From Streptosporangiaceae bacterium (GTDB taxonomy: Bacteria; Actinomycetota; Actinomycetes; Streptosporangiales; Streptosporangiaceae), in assembly GCA_019239975.1 (NCBI GenBank), contig JAFAZE010000130.1, positions 1-64,000 of the forward strand: a stretch of 64,000 nucleotides of DNA, written 5' to 3'. How positions within the stretch are numbered: the stretch's first letter is position 1; each line of letters opens with the position of its first letter. Shown here piece by piece: positions 51,078 to 59,573 of this stretch. Both the position numbers and the translations under genes were made by a program. The notes beneath the pieces were generated by a model. It was not told where the DNA came from and did no database searches. It saw only the letters and a list, made by a program, of their open reading frames with translations.

Positions 51078-51512
51078 ATGCCTGGAATCGTTGTCGGAGT
51101 GGACGGCTCGGAGCATTCGCGGCGTGCTCTCGAGTGGGCCGCGAAGGAGGCGGCGTTCCGCGAAACCCCGCTCACCGTGCTCGCCGTTCACGCGGTTGCC
51201 ATCGGCGGGTTCGGGATCAACCCGATCGTCTACCCGGAGGATGAGGCCGCGCGGGAGAAGGTGCGCGCCGCCGCGCAGAAGCTTACCGACGACGTGCTCG
51301 CCGGCGGAGCCAAGCCACCCACCGTGACCGTGACCGCGGTGAACGGTGTGCCGGCGGAGGAACTCATCAAGGCGTCGCAGGACGCCGACATGGTGGTCGT
51401 CGGCTCCCGCGGGACGGGCGGCTTCGCCAGGCTGCTCATCGGCTCGGTGAGCAGCCAGGTCGCCGCCCACGCGCACAGCCCGGTGGTGGTCATCCGCCAC
51501 GACGGCGCGTGA
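51078..51512 (+). CDS. Universal stress protein
   Basis: A 144-residue UspA protein. GIVVGVDGSEHSRRALEWAA forms the first strand and helix, and DMVVVGSRGTGGFARLLIGS the ATP-binding loop with G-x-x-G and GSVS before VVVIRHDGA. It is the ATP-binding type, unlike many short Usp proteins. GGAGG lies eight bases before the ATG at 51078. It lies 38 bases before lgt and may be co-transcribed with it. Confidence 0.9.
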   Translation: MPGIVVGVDGSEHSRRALEWAAKEAAFRETPLTVLAVHAVAIGGFGINPIVYPEDEAAREKVRAAAQKLTDDVLAGGAKPPTVTVTAVNGVPAEELIKASQDADMVVVGSRGTGGFARLLIGSVSSQVAAHAHSPVVVIRHDGA

Positions 51513-51550
51513 CGGCGGCACCCGGGGCACGCGGCGGGTAATCTCGGCAC

Positions 51551-52567
51551 ATGGCGCATGACGTCGGCGCGCTGCCGCTGCACATCCCCAGCCCGCCGGC
51601 CAACGACTTCCACATCGGCCCGCTGGCCGTGCACTACTACGCCCTCGGCTACCTGATCGGCATCACGTTCGCCGTCCTGATCACCAGGCGGCGGTGGCGG
51701 GCGATGGGCGGTGACCCGGATGTGGTCAACGACGTCGCGCTGTGGTGCGTGCCCGCGGGCATCATCGGCGGCCGCATCTACTTCGACATAACCACGCCGA
51801 TGGACATCCCGCACGTGTGGTACGGGGTGTTCGCCGTGTGGACCGGCGGTCTCGGGATCTGGGGCGGCGTCGCGCTCGCGACGATCGTCGGTGCCTGGCG
51901 GCTGCGCCGCCACGGCATCACGGTCGGGCCGTTCGCGAACGCGGTCGCGCCCGCGCTGCTCGTCGCGCAGGCGATCGGGCGGATCGGGAACTACTTCAAC
52001 AAGGAACTCTTCGGCAGGCCCACCTCGCTGCCGTGGGGGCTGGAGATCCCGTACCAGTACCGGCTGTCCGGCGGGATCCCCGCGCAGGACCTGCACTACG
52101 GCACCTTCCAGCCGACCTTCCTCTACGAGCTGATCTGGGACCTCGCGCTGGCCGCCTTCCTGGTCTGGCTGGGACACCACAGGAAGATCAGGCCGTGGGG
52201 CCTGTTCGCGCTCTACGTGGCCGGGTACTCGGCGTTCCGGATCTTCGAGGAGTCGGTACGGATCGACTCCTCCCAGTACATCCTCGGCCTGCGGCTGAAC
52301 ATGTACATCGCGATCATCGGCACCGTGGGCGGCCTCGCCTGGTTCGCCCTCGCCCAGCGGCGCCCGGACCGGCCCGTCACGATCGCGGTTCCGGCCGCCG
52401 ACGCCGCCGCGGGCACAGAGGCCGCCGCCGGGATGGACCCTGTCGCGGATCCGCCGCCGGCGCAGGCGCCGCCCGGCGTGGCCGCGGAGTCAGGCGCTGA
52501 GCGCGACCCGGAGCCGGACGCTGAGCGCGACCCGGAATCCGCGCGCACGGCCGGGGACGACTCGTAA
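51551..52567 (+). CDS. lgt: Prolipoprotein diacylglyceryl transferase
   Basis: A 338-residue integral membrane enzyme that attaches diacylglycerol to the lipobox cysteine. The signature AIGRIGNYFNKELFGRPTSL is intact. Other conserved parts are FAVWTGGLGIWGGV, FQPTFLYELIWDLALAAFL with the essential tyrosine/glutamate, and RIFEESVRIDSS. About seven membrane helices are visible. The last 60 residues are a hydrophilic Ala/Glu/Asp tail with a short repeat (GAERDPEPDAERDPES). The tail overlaps the convergent secreted-protein gene by 78 bases. Confidence 0.94.
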   Translation: MAHDVGALPLHIPSPPANDFHIGPLAVHYYALGYLIGITFAVLITRRRWRAMGGDPDVVNDVALWCVPAGIIGGRIYFDITTPMDIPHVWYGVFAVWTGGLGIWGGVALATIVGAWRLRRHGITVGPFANAVAPALLVAQAIGRIGNYFNKELFGRPTSLPWGLEIPYQYRLSGGIPAQDLHYGTFQPTFLYELIWDLALAAFLVWLGHHRKIRPWGLFALYVAGYSAFRIFEESVRIDSSQYILGLRLNMYIAIIGTVGGLAWFALAQRRPDRPVTIAVPAADAAAGTEAAAGMDPVADPPPAQAPPGVAAESGAERDPEPDAERDPESARTAGDDS

Positions 52568-53185
52568 CGCGCAGGCGATCACGGCGGTGGGGCTGGCAAG
52601 CAATCCTGTGACGGGGACATCGAGCGTCCCCGTCGCGCCGCGATATTTATACGTCGCGCTCCCGGCGGCCTCCTGCCGGTAGTCGGTTCCCCCGTATTTC
52701 ATCTTCCTGCAGCCGGCGGAGCTTTTGAGATGCAACCTTTCGCCGGGTACTCCGGGGTAATTACGTGAACGTACGCTGGTAACCGTGATCCAGCCGTAGT
52801 GGCCAAGGCTGATCTCGCCCCATTTTTGCAGAAAGTGCCTTATCCGCTCGGTTTCGATGAGGACCGGTCCCGCCGCCGTGCACGTGAGGTACGTGTCCAG
52901 GTCAACAAAATACTGACCTTTGCGGTTCCTGCTCCCGGCGGGCTGGTACGACTGGAGTCTGCATCTGATCGAGGCGGTCACGCGGGAGTGTGCAGCTTCC
53001 CGGGCCGTAGCGGGGGAGCATGTCACCGAACCCCTGGCCGCGGCGCATGACGGATGCGGCTTCGTGCCAGCGGAGACCGGGGCAGCCGCGCGCGCGGATG
53101 GCATCGCCGTCAGGACATGGCCGGTAACCGCCACCAGCGCGGCGATCACGCACACCGCCGTACCCCGCTTTACCCGTATGATCAC
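52490..53185 (-). CDS. Secreted cysteine-containing protein, unknown
   Basis: A 231-residue exported protein. A clear signal peptide (IIRVKRGTAVCVIAALVAVT, ending near PSARAAAP) is followed by a mature part with about seven cysteines and a beta-rich look (GQYFVDLDTYLTCTAAGPVL, RKMKYGGTDYRQEAAGSATY). I know no family. GGAGG precedes the GTG at 53185. The final 25 residues (GFRVALSVRLRVALSA) come from the antisense of the lgt tail, so the true end may originally have been shorter. Confidence 0.7.
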   Translation of the reverse strand: MIIRVKRGTAVCVIAALVAVTGHVLTAMPSARAAAPVSAGTKPHPSCAAARGSVTCSPATAREAAHSRVTASIRCRLQSYQPAGSRNRKGQYFVDLDTYLTCTAAGPVLIETERIRHFLQKWGEISLGHYGWITVTSVRSRNYPGVPGERLHLKSSAGCRKMKYGGTDYRQEAAGSATYKYRGATGTLDVPVTGLLASPTAVIACALRVVPGRARGFRVALSVRLRVALSA

Positions 53186-53268
53186 CGCTGCCTCCGGTAT
53201 CCGTGAAGCCCCGTCATCGCGGCGGCAGTCGCTGCTTCTGGCGGCTACACCTCGACCGTTCGCCCTCT

Positions 53269-54438
53269 CTAGCCGGACCGTGCCCGGCGGCGCCTGATGC
53301 GGGCAACGGCGACGATCATGACCAGGAGGAGGCCGGGCAGCAGGTAAAGCAGCAGAACCGAGTACGCGTCGCTGGACGGAAGGCCGGAAATCCCGGCGTA
53401 GCTGAGGCTCTCGAAGTTGCTGAGCACGATAAACACGTAAGGAATCGCGGGAACCAGCAGGAGTACCATCACCCGGCGGCCGACCGGTCCGCGCAGAAAG
53501 ATAATCGTGACGAGCGCGACGACTCCAATGGCCACCATGGCGGCGATCTCATTGCCGATGCTGCTGGCCGAAACAAACGTCTCCGACGTGGCCGAGGTGG
53601 TGTTCACGGTCACAACCGTGCTGCTCGCGGCCTGCAGCGAGGTGCCCGCGGACTGCATTGATCTGGGCAATGAGGCCGCCAGGTAGCAGCACGGCCACAT
53701 GGTGCCGCCGGTCAGCCCGGACATGACCAGCGCGCCGCCGGCAACCGACGCGGTGCCCCACCAGCGGAGCAGGGTAAGGCCCCGGGCCGGGTCCGCGGAA
53801 AAGCACAGGGCGCCCGTCGTCAGGCAGGAAAGAAAGACCGCCAGCGCCAGGCCGGGGTCGCTGTATGTCCCCCACACGCTTGGCGCGATGGCGATGAGGG
53901 AAACCGTGGTGACCAGCGCGGCGCACGCGGCGACGCGCCGCAGCCGCAGGAGCGCCAGCAGCGCCGTGAGCGGCGCGCCGAACGTCAGCGGCCACATGGT
54001 CAGGTAGCCGTCCGCAAGGGCGCCGGGAACGGCGCCCTGTCCGGTCAGCTGGCTCTCCCATGTCTGCGGAAGACCCATCTCGGACAGCGCGGCCACCACG
54101 AGCAGGAGCGGGAAGACCACGCTGGCCGCCGCGAGCGCGTCGGACCAGCGCGGGTCGCATACCGAGCTGGCTGGCCAGCGCGGGTCGCGCAGCCGGCTGC
54201 CGACGATCCGCATCCGGATGCGGGCCGCGCCCGCGAGCAGGTCCGCGGCGTCGGCGACGTCGAAGCGGCGCCGCCCGTCGGCGGCGGCGGCCAGCAGCAC
54301 GCCGACCATCTCCTCCGCGTGCTCCCGGCGGTGGTCCGCCGGGTACAGGGCCAGCAGCCGGCGGTATCTCCTCTCCAGGCGCTCCTGACGGTATTCCCGC
54401 CGCAGCTGCTCATGCCGCCACGCGGCCCTGTCGCTCAC
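53269..54438 (-). CDS. Membrane protein paired with a PadR regulator
   Basis: A 389-residue protein with a charged N-terminal helical region (RREYRQERLERRYRRLLALY, then PADHRREHAEEMVGVLLAAA) and eight or so membrane helices (ASVVFPLLLVVAALSEMGLP through YLLPGLLLVMIVAVARI). The N-terminal part matches the soluble segment of membrane proteins that follow PadR genes in actinobacteria (an HAAS-like domain that binds the regulator). It probably tunes the PadR protein or forms a sensor. It starts 51 bases after the padR stop. Confidence 0.75.
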   Translation of the reverse strand: MSDRAAWRHEQLRREYRQERLERRYRRLLALYPADHRREHAEEMVGVLLAAAADGRRRFDVADAADLLAGAARIRMRIVGSRLRDPRWPASSVCDPRWSDALAAASVVFPLLLVVAALSEMGLPQTWESQLTGQGAVPGALADGYLTMWPLTFGAPLTALLALLRLRRVAACAALVTTVSLIAIAPSVWGTYSDPGLALAVFLSCLTTGALCFSADPARGLTLLRWWGTASVAGGALVMSGLTGGTMWPCCYLAASLPRSMQSAGTSLQAASSTVVTVNTTSATSETFVSASSIGNEIAAMVAIGVVALVTIIFLRGPVGRRVMVLLLVPAIPYVFIVLSNFESLSYAGISGLPSSDAYSVLLLYLLPGLLLVMIVAVARIRRRRARSG

Positions 54439-54489
54439 GGCATGCCCCCTGCCGGCTCGCTCATGTCCCGTCGCCCTCTGCCGGACCGC

Positions 54490-54822
54490 TCATGCCAGGC
54501 CGCCGGCGATGCCGAGCCTCGCCGCGGCGGCGGCCGTGTTGGCGCGCAGCCGACGGACCTCGGCCTCGAGGCGAGCCGATCCCTCGGCCGTGATCCGGTA
54601 GTAGCGGCGCAGCCGCGCGTCGACGATCTCCTCCCGGTCGGTCTCCACAAGCCCCTCGGCCCGCAGCCGGTCCAGCGCCGCGTACAGGGTGCCTGCCCGC
54701 AGCCGGACACGGCCCGCGGAGATCCGCGCGGCATCGGTCATGATCCCGTAACCATGCTGCGGGCCCGCCGCCAGGGCGGTGAGGATCAGGAACGTCGGCT
54801 CCTGCATTCCCGGCTTGCTCAC
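54490..54822 (-). CDS. PadR-family transcriptional regulator
   Basis: A 110-residue winged helix protein. EPTFLILTALAAGPQHGYGI is the family signature, followed by RVRLRAGTLYAALDRLRAEG as the recognition helix and RRYYRITAEGSARLEAEVRR as the wing and dimerisation helix. Start is GTG at 54822. TATATA lies eight bases upstream and a short palindrome adjoins it, so it probably represses itself. It forms an operon with the membrane protein. Confidence 0.9.
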   Translation of the reverse strand: MSKPGMQEPTFLILTALAAGPQHGYGIMTDAARISAGRVRLRAGTLYAALDRLRAEGLVETDREEIVDARLRRYYRITAEGSARLEAEVRRLRANTAAAAARLGIAGGLA

Positions 54823-54830
54823 TCAGCCTT

Positions 54831-54849
54831 TATATACCGATGAACGGTA
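54831..54849 (-). promoter_or_regulatory. PadR promoter and operator
   Basis: On the minus strand TATATA (54831-54836) sits just before the gene, and arms TACCG and CGGTA (54835-54849) with a five-base centre overlap its upstream edge. The message would be leaderless or nearly so. Autorepression is the simplest reading. Confidence 0.6.
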
Positions 54850-54889
54850 CTTCACAATCGTTACCCGGCCGGCCGGCGGCGCGACATGT

Positions 54890-55537
54890 TCACCACGATC
54901 CGGCGTCGCGGGCCAGTAGGGCGGCTTGGACGCGGTTGGCGCAGCCTAGCTTGGCGAGGATGCGGCTGATGTATGTCTTGGTGCTGGCCTCGGTCATGCG
55001 CAGGCGTGCGGCTATCGATGCGTTGGGCAGGCCGTCGGCGAGCAGCGACATGACCTGGGACTCACGCGGGCTGAGTGCGGCGAGGCGGGCCGCCGCGGCT
55101 TGCCGGCGGGCGATACCGGCGTGCGGGATCATATCGAGGATGAAGCGGGTGATCTGCGGGGATAGGTATGCCTGGCCCGCGTGAGCGGCTCTGACCGCGC
55201 GGATCAGCTCGTCGGGGGCGCAGCTCTTGAGGACGAAGCCGGCCGTGCCCGCCTGGACCGCGCGCTGTGCGTTCAGCTGAGTGCCAAACGATGTCAGCAC
55301 CACGGCCCGCGTGCCGGGGATGTGGCGGCGGATCTCCTCGATCGCCGCCAGCCCGTCGAGGACCGGCATCTTGATGTCGACGAGGGCGACGTCAGGGCGG
55401 CTGGCGAGTGCTGCATCGACGGCCGCCCGCCCGTCGTCCGCCTCCGCGGCTACGACGATGTCGGCTGCCGATTCCAGCACGGTACGGATCCCGGCCCTGA
55501 CGACCGGTTCGTCGTCGGCGATCAGCACCCTGATCAT
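54890..55537 (-). CDS. NarL/FixJ-type response regulator
   Basis: A 215-residue two-component regulator. Receiver: VLIADDEPVVRAGIRTVLES with the acidic pocket, phospho-aspartate in PDVALVDIKMPVLDGLAAIE, the threonine in AVVLTSFG, and lysine in GFVLKSCAPDELI. The C-terminal LuxR helix-turn-helix is seen in LSPRESQVMSLLADGLPNAS and TEASTKTYISRILAKLGC. The ATG at 55537 overlaps the kinase stop as ATGA. It likely controls the divergent ABC-2 permease gene or other targets. Confidence 0.92.
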   Translation of the reverse strand: MIRVLIADDEPVVRAGIRTVLESAADIVVAAEADDGRAAVDAALASRPDVALVDIKMPVLDGLAAIEEIRRHIPGTRAVVLTSFGTQLNAQRAVQAGTAGFVLKSCAPDELIRAVRAAHAGQAYLSPQITRFILDMIPHAGIARRQAAAARLAALSPRESQVMSLLADGLPNASIAARLRMTEASTKTYISRILAKLGCANRVQAALLARDAGSW

Positions 55538-56487
55538 CTCAGCGCACCCCGAGCAGGGACGACCGCCGGAAGAACCATCAGCAGCAAGATACCCGCCGCC
55601 AGTCCCAGGGCACTCACCTGTGGCCGTTGCGTAGTCTCCGGTCCCGGCTCCGGTGCGGCGGGCAGTGTGGCGCACAGGCGGAACTGCCCGTCGGCCACCT
55701 CATGGCGCAGGCTGCCGTCGGCTTGCTCCAGCCGTTCGGCCAGGTCAGCCAGGCCGGAGCTGGGGGTGTAATCGCGGGTTTCAGCCGGGTTGACCACCGT
55801 GAGCAGGAGCATGTCTGCTTCCCACGCCAGGGTGACGCTAACGGGCCGGCCGGGCGCATGCCTGCTCGCGTTCGTGAGGCTTTCCTCGATGACCCGGTAG
55901 GCTGTCTCGCCGGCGTGCGGCAGCAGCGGCCACGGCGTGCCGTGCGACCGGGCTGACACCACCGTTCCCGCGGCGCGGAACTCCTCGATAAGGCCGTCGA
56001 CCGCCTGCATCTCGCGGGCTTGCGCGCGCTCGCTGCGCAGCACGTCAAGGATCTCATGCAGTTCAGTGACGCTGGCCCGGATCGCCGTCGCCAGCCGCGC
56101 GACGGCCGCGTGCTGAGGCTCGGGAAGGTCAGACACCTCAAGCGCCGCGGCCTGAACCGCGGCGAGGCTGAGGCGCCGGCCGAGGGAGTCGTGCATCTCG
56201 CGGGCGATCCCCAGTCGCTCGCGCAGCCGCTCGTGCTCGACCGCCTTCCGCTGCGCGGCCACGTACCGGCCAGCCAGCAGCGGCAGCGCCGCGAACACGA
56301 GGTAGGCGGCCATGAACCCGGTTACGGAGGCCAGGCCGACTGGCCGGAAGGCGAACTGCGCCGCGGGCACGCACAGGGCTCCGGCAGCGATCGCAGCCGT
56401 CCACTGCGACGGCAACGCGGCCCGCCCGGCGCCGTAGCACGCGCACAGCAGCACGGCGCAGGCCGCGGCGAACAGATAACCCGCCAT
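55534..56487 (-). CDS. Sensor histidine kinase (HisKA_3) with extra C-terminal membrane segment
   Basis: A 317-residue kinase. Several membrane helices span about residues 1-75, then the phosphoacceptor histidine in AREMHDSLGRRLSLAAVQAA. VIEESLTNASRHAPGRPVSV is the N box, and SSGLADLAERLEQADGSL the shortened G box. Unusually, the catalytic domain is followed by a final hydrophobic helix (SALGLAAGILLLMVLPAVVP), placing it between membrane segments. It is coupled to the response regulator and divergent from an ABC-2 permease. Confidence 0.9.
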   Translation of the reverse strand: MAGYLFAAACAVLLCACYGAGRAALPSQWTAAIAAGALCVPAAQFAFRPVGLASVTGFMAAYLVFAALPLLAGRYVAAQRKAVEHERLRERLGIAREMHDSLGRRLSLAAVQAAALEVSDLPEPQHAAVARLATAIRASVTELHEILDVLRSERAQAREMQAVDGLIEEFRAAGTVVSARSHGTPWPLLPHAGETAYRVIEESLTNASRHAPGRPVSVTLAWEADMLLLTVVNPAETRDYTPSSGLADLAERLEQADGSLRHEVADGQFRLCATLPAAPEPGPETTQRPQVSALGLAAGILLLMVLPAVVPARGALR

Positions 56488-56581
56488 GCCAAGCAGGGTA
56501 CGCGGCGAGGGTGGGTGTCAACTTTCGCCGGCGACATGAACAACCTTCCGGAGCAGACGGCAAGCGGGCGCCGTCCGTAAC

Positions 56582-57418
56582 GTGCGGCCGGTGAACCGGT
56601 TCCGTCACGCGGTTACCGCCGAGCTGACCAAGATCTGCACTGTCAGGTCAACGAGGTGGGCCCTGCTGCTCACGCTGCCGATCTGCGTGTGCGTGGGCTA
56701 CGCCGCCAGCCTCAGCCTGCGTCTCGGCTTCCCGCGGCTGCCGCCACAGCAGCGCCGCGACTTCGACCCGCTGTTCGCGACCTTCTACAGCCTGAGCATC
56801 GGGCAGCTTGCCCTCGTGGTGTTCGGCGTGACCGTGGCCGGCAGCGAGTACTCCACCGGGATGATCGCGATATCGCTGACAGCGGTGCCTCGCCGGGGTC
56901 TGTTCTACGCCGCCGAGATAGCGGCGGGACTGCTGGCCGCGGCGGGCACCGCCGTGGTCACGGTCACCGCCACGTTCTTCGCGGCACAGCAGGCCCTCGG
57001 CCCGCATCGCACCTCGCTCGGAACCCCTGGCACCGTGCAGGCTGTCCTCGGCGCCTGCCTGTATCTCACGCTCATCTGCGCGTTCGCGATGGGGGTTACC
57101 ACGATTTTGCGTAGCGCAGCCATGGCTCTCGCCATCTTGATGCCGCTGCTGTTCCTCGACTCCCAGGGACTGGGAAACGTCCCGGGCCTGCAGAAGGTCA
57201 TCGACTACCTGCCCGACCAGGCCGGCGCTGTCATCGTGCACCTGAGCGGAACCGGCGGCGGGCACTTCAGCCGCCCCTTCGGCCCCTGGGCCGGGATGGC
57301 CATCATGCTGGCCTGGACGGCTGGCGCTCTCGTCTGCGGCTACCTGGTACTGGCCCGTACCGACGCAACCAGCAGCAGCCCCCTCAGACTCCGCAGGCGG
57401 CGTCGGCGTACCTCTTAG
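56582..57418 (+). CDS. ABC-2 type permease protein
   Basis: A 278-residue membrane protein with six helices in the ABC-2 pattern: RHAVTAELTKICTVRSTRWA at the N-terminus, VVFGVTVAGSEYSTGMIAIS, a GLLAAAGTAVVTVTATFFAA helix, and MALAILMPLLFLDSQGLGNV. Such proteins usually pair with an ATPase; none is adjacent, so its partner is encoded elsewhere. The start is GTG at 56582. It is divergent from the kinase, suggesting that the two-component pair regulates it. Its 3' end overlaps paaK by four bases. Confidence 0.82.
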   Translation: MRPVNRFRHAVTAELTKICTVRSTRWALLLTLPICVCVGYAASLSLRLGFPRLPPQQRRDFDPLFATFYSLSIGQLALVVFGVTVAGSEYSTGMIAISLTAVPRRGLFYAAEIAAGLLAAAGTAVVTVTATFFAAQQALGPHRTSLGTPGTVQAVLGACLYLTLICAFAMGVTTILRSAAMALAILMPLLFLDSQGLGNVPGLQKVIDYLPDQAGAVIVHLSGTGGGHFSRPFGPWAGMAIMLAWTAGALVCGYLVLARTDATSSSPLRLRRRRRRTS

Positions 57419-58734
57419 GGCGCGCCGCGCTCGTCGATCACGCGCCGCATCTTGCCGGCCGACCGCTCCACGGCGCCGGGGCCGGACACCCGCACCGCCA
57501 CGCGTACCCCGATGGTGCTGAGTACCGCGGCGGCCAGCTCGCTGGCCGCCGCGGCGCGGCGCGCCTGGTCCGCGTCCGGCCGCGCCTCCACGTGCACGGT
57601 CAGCTCGTCCTGGCGCCCCCGTTTGCCGAGTACCAGCTGGAAGTGCGCGGCCAGGCCCGGCACGCGGAGCAGCAGCTCCTCGATCTGCGTGGGGAACACG
57701 TTGACGCCGCGCAGCACGATCATGTCGTCCGAACGTCCGGTGATGCGATCCATCCGGCGGCACGCCGGGCGCGCGGTGGGCGGGAGCAGCCGGGTCAGGT
57801 CACGGGTCCGGTACCGGATCAGCGGCATGGCCTCCCTGCCCAGGGCGGTCAGCACCAGCTCGCCGCGCTCGCCGTCGGGCAGCACCTCCCCGGAGACCGG
57901 ATCGATGATCTCCGGGTAGAAGTAGTCTTCCCAGATCGTCAGGCCGTCCTTGGTCTCCACGCATTCCTGCGCGACGCCGGGGCCCATCACCTCGGACAGC
58001 CCGTAGATGTCCACCGCGTGCAGCCCGGTCCGCTCCTCGATCTCGGCGCGCATCTCCTCGGTCCACGGCTCCGCGCCGAACATTCCCACCCGCAGCGAAC
58101 CCTGCCGCGCGTCGAAACCCTGCCGGTCGCACTCGTCGAGCAGGGCCAGCATGTAGCTGGGGGTCACCATGATCACTTCGGGCCGCAGGTCCCGGATCAG
58201 CCGCACCTGGCGCCCGGTCATCCCGCCGGAGGCGGGGATCACCGTGCAGCCGAGCCTCTCGGCGCCGTAGTGCGCGCCGAGCCCGCCGGTGAACAGGCCG
58301 TAGCCGTAGGCGACGTGTACGGTCATGCCGGGCCTGCCGCCGGCCGCGCGGATCGACCGGGCCATCAGGAGGGCCCACGTGTCGAGGTCCTTCTTCGTGT
58401 AGCCGCTGAGCGTCGGCTGGCCCGTGGTGCCGCTGGAGGCGTGGATCCTGCGCAGCTCCGCGCGCGGCACCGCGAACATGCCGAGCGGGTAGTTGTCCCG
58501 CAGGTCGTCCTTTGTGGTGAACGGGAACCTGGTGATGTGCTCCAGCGCCCGGCAGTCCTTCGGGCTCACGCCCGCCTCGTCGAACTTCTTCCGGTAGAAG
58601 GGCACGTTCTCGTAGGCGTTCTGCACCGTATGTATCAGCTGCCACAGCTGAATACCCTGCATCTGGATCTTGTTGAAGCGCTCGGCCCTGTCCAGGTCAC
58701 CTTCGGCGGGGGGCTCGCCAAGTCTCTTGGTCAT
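57415..58734 (-). CDS. paaK: Phenylacetate-CoA ligase family enzyme
   Basis: A 439-residue AMP-forming ligase that activates phenylacetate or a related aryl acid with CoA. The PaaK-specific IHASSGTTGQPTLSGYTKKD replaces the usual AMP-binding motif. HVAYGYGLFTGGLGAHYGAE, DIYGLSEVMGPGVAQEC and RSDDMIVLRGVNVFPTQIEE are conserved, and the terminal GKMRRVID carries the late lysine. GGAGG precedes the ATG at 58734. No other phenylacetate pathway genes are nearby, so the substrate is open. Confidence 0.9.
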   Translation of the reverse strand: MTKRLGEPPAEGDLDRAERFNKIQMQGIQLWQLIHTVQNAYENVPFYRKKFDEAGVSPKDCRALEHITRFPFTTKDDLRDNYPLGMFAVPRAELRRIHASSGTTGQPTLSGYTKKDLDTWALLMARSIRAAGGRPGMTVHVAYGYGLFTGGLGAHYGAERLGCTVIPASGGMTGRQVRLIRDLRPEVIMVTPSYMLALLDECDRQGFDARQGSLRVGMFGAEPWTEEMRAEIEERTGLHAVDIYGLSEVMGPGVAQECVETKDGLTIWEDYFYPEIIDPVSGEVLPDGERGELVLTALGREAMPLIRYRTRDLTRLLPPTARPACRRMDRITGRSDDMIVLRGVNVFPTQIEELLLRVPGLAAHFQLVLGKRGRQDELTVHVEARPDADQARRAAAASELAAAVLSTIGVRVAVRVSGPGAVERSAGKMRRVIDERGAP

Positions 58735-58779
58735 CCAGACCTCCGGTTGGCCCAAGTAAAGACACTCGAAGCGGCGAGG

Positions 58780-59274
58780 TCAAGACGGCGCGGCGATGAC
58801 CGCCACGGTCGCGTTCGCCGCCCTGATCAGCTCGGCGGGGGCGAGCTCGATCTGCAGCCCGCGCCGGCCGCCGCTGCAGAAAATGGTGCGATGAGGCAGC
58901 GCCGAGGAGTCCACGACGACCGGCAGCCGCCTGCGGTGGCCGAGCGGGGAGATTCCGCCGGCCACGTACCCGGTAGCCCGCTCGGCGGCGGTGACGCCGG
59001 CCATCTTCGCCCGCTTGCCGCCCGCGGCGACGGCCAGCGCCTTGAGGTCGAGCTGGCTGCTCACCGGCACGACGCCGACGGCCAGCGAGCCGTCCACCTC
59101 GGCGACCAGCGTCTTGAACATGCGCTCGGGCGGGACGCCGAGGGCCTCGCTGGCCTCCGGCCCGTATGACCCGCGCCGCGGGTCGTGGGGGTACTCGTGC
59201 ACGGTGAACGGGATGCGCGCGCGCTCCAGCGCGATCGTCGCCGCGGTACCGCGTCCAGCCACGACCGGTAACAT
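58780..59274 (-). CDS. ybaK: Cys-tRNA(Pro)/Cys-tRNA(Cys) deacylase, YbaK type
   Basis: A 164-residue trans-editing protein that removes mischarged cysteine from tRNA(Pro). GRGTAATIALERARIPFTVH is the N-terminus, MFKTLVAEVDGSLAVGVVPV holds the conserved KTL lysine, and AGGKRAKMAG and GYVAGGISPLGHRRRLPVVV hold the GGxSP-type loop. The start is uncertain: ATG at 59274 or 59292, or GTG at 59262. A minisatellite lies upstream. Confidence 0.87.
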   Translation of the reverse strand: MLPVVAGRGTAATIALERARIPFTVHEYPHDPRRGSYGPEASEALGVPPERMFKTLVAEVDGSLAVGVVPVSSQLDLKALAVAAGGKRAKMAGVTAAERATGYVAGGISPLGHRRRLPVVVDSSALPHRTIFCSGGRRGLQIELAPAELIRAANATVAVIAAPS

Positions 59275-59412
59275 TACCCGTTCGTCACCCATTCCCGGGG
59301 CCCGCCAGCCCGGCGCCTGGTCTCTCCGTACAAGCGGGACAAAACGGGCAGTCGTCATGATCGTGGAAACGGCGGGTCGAATACGACACCTTCGTTACCG
59401 CGATCATGGGGT

Positions 59413-59573
59413 GTGGTGCTGGTGTGGCGGATGGGGGTGGCGCTCGCCGCTGCGGGCGGGACTGGAGTGGCGCTCATGGGCTGTGGTGCTGATGTGGCGG
59501 GTGTGGTGCTGATGTGGCGGATGGGGGTGGCGCTCACCGCTGCGGGCGCGGATGGGGGTGGCGCTCACCGCTG
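59413..59573. repeat. Interleaved 18-bp and 22-bp repeats
   Basis: An 18-base unit GTGGTGCTGATGTGGCGG occurs at 59413, 59483 and 59503 (one base variant), interleaved with a 22-base unit starting ATGGGGGTGGCGCTC at 59431, 59521 and 59552. The array spans the 3' end of the alpha/beta hydrolase gene and reaches into the upstream region of ybaK. It encodes the odd ERHPHPRPQR tail of the hydrolase. Confidence 0.75.
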
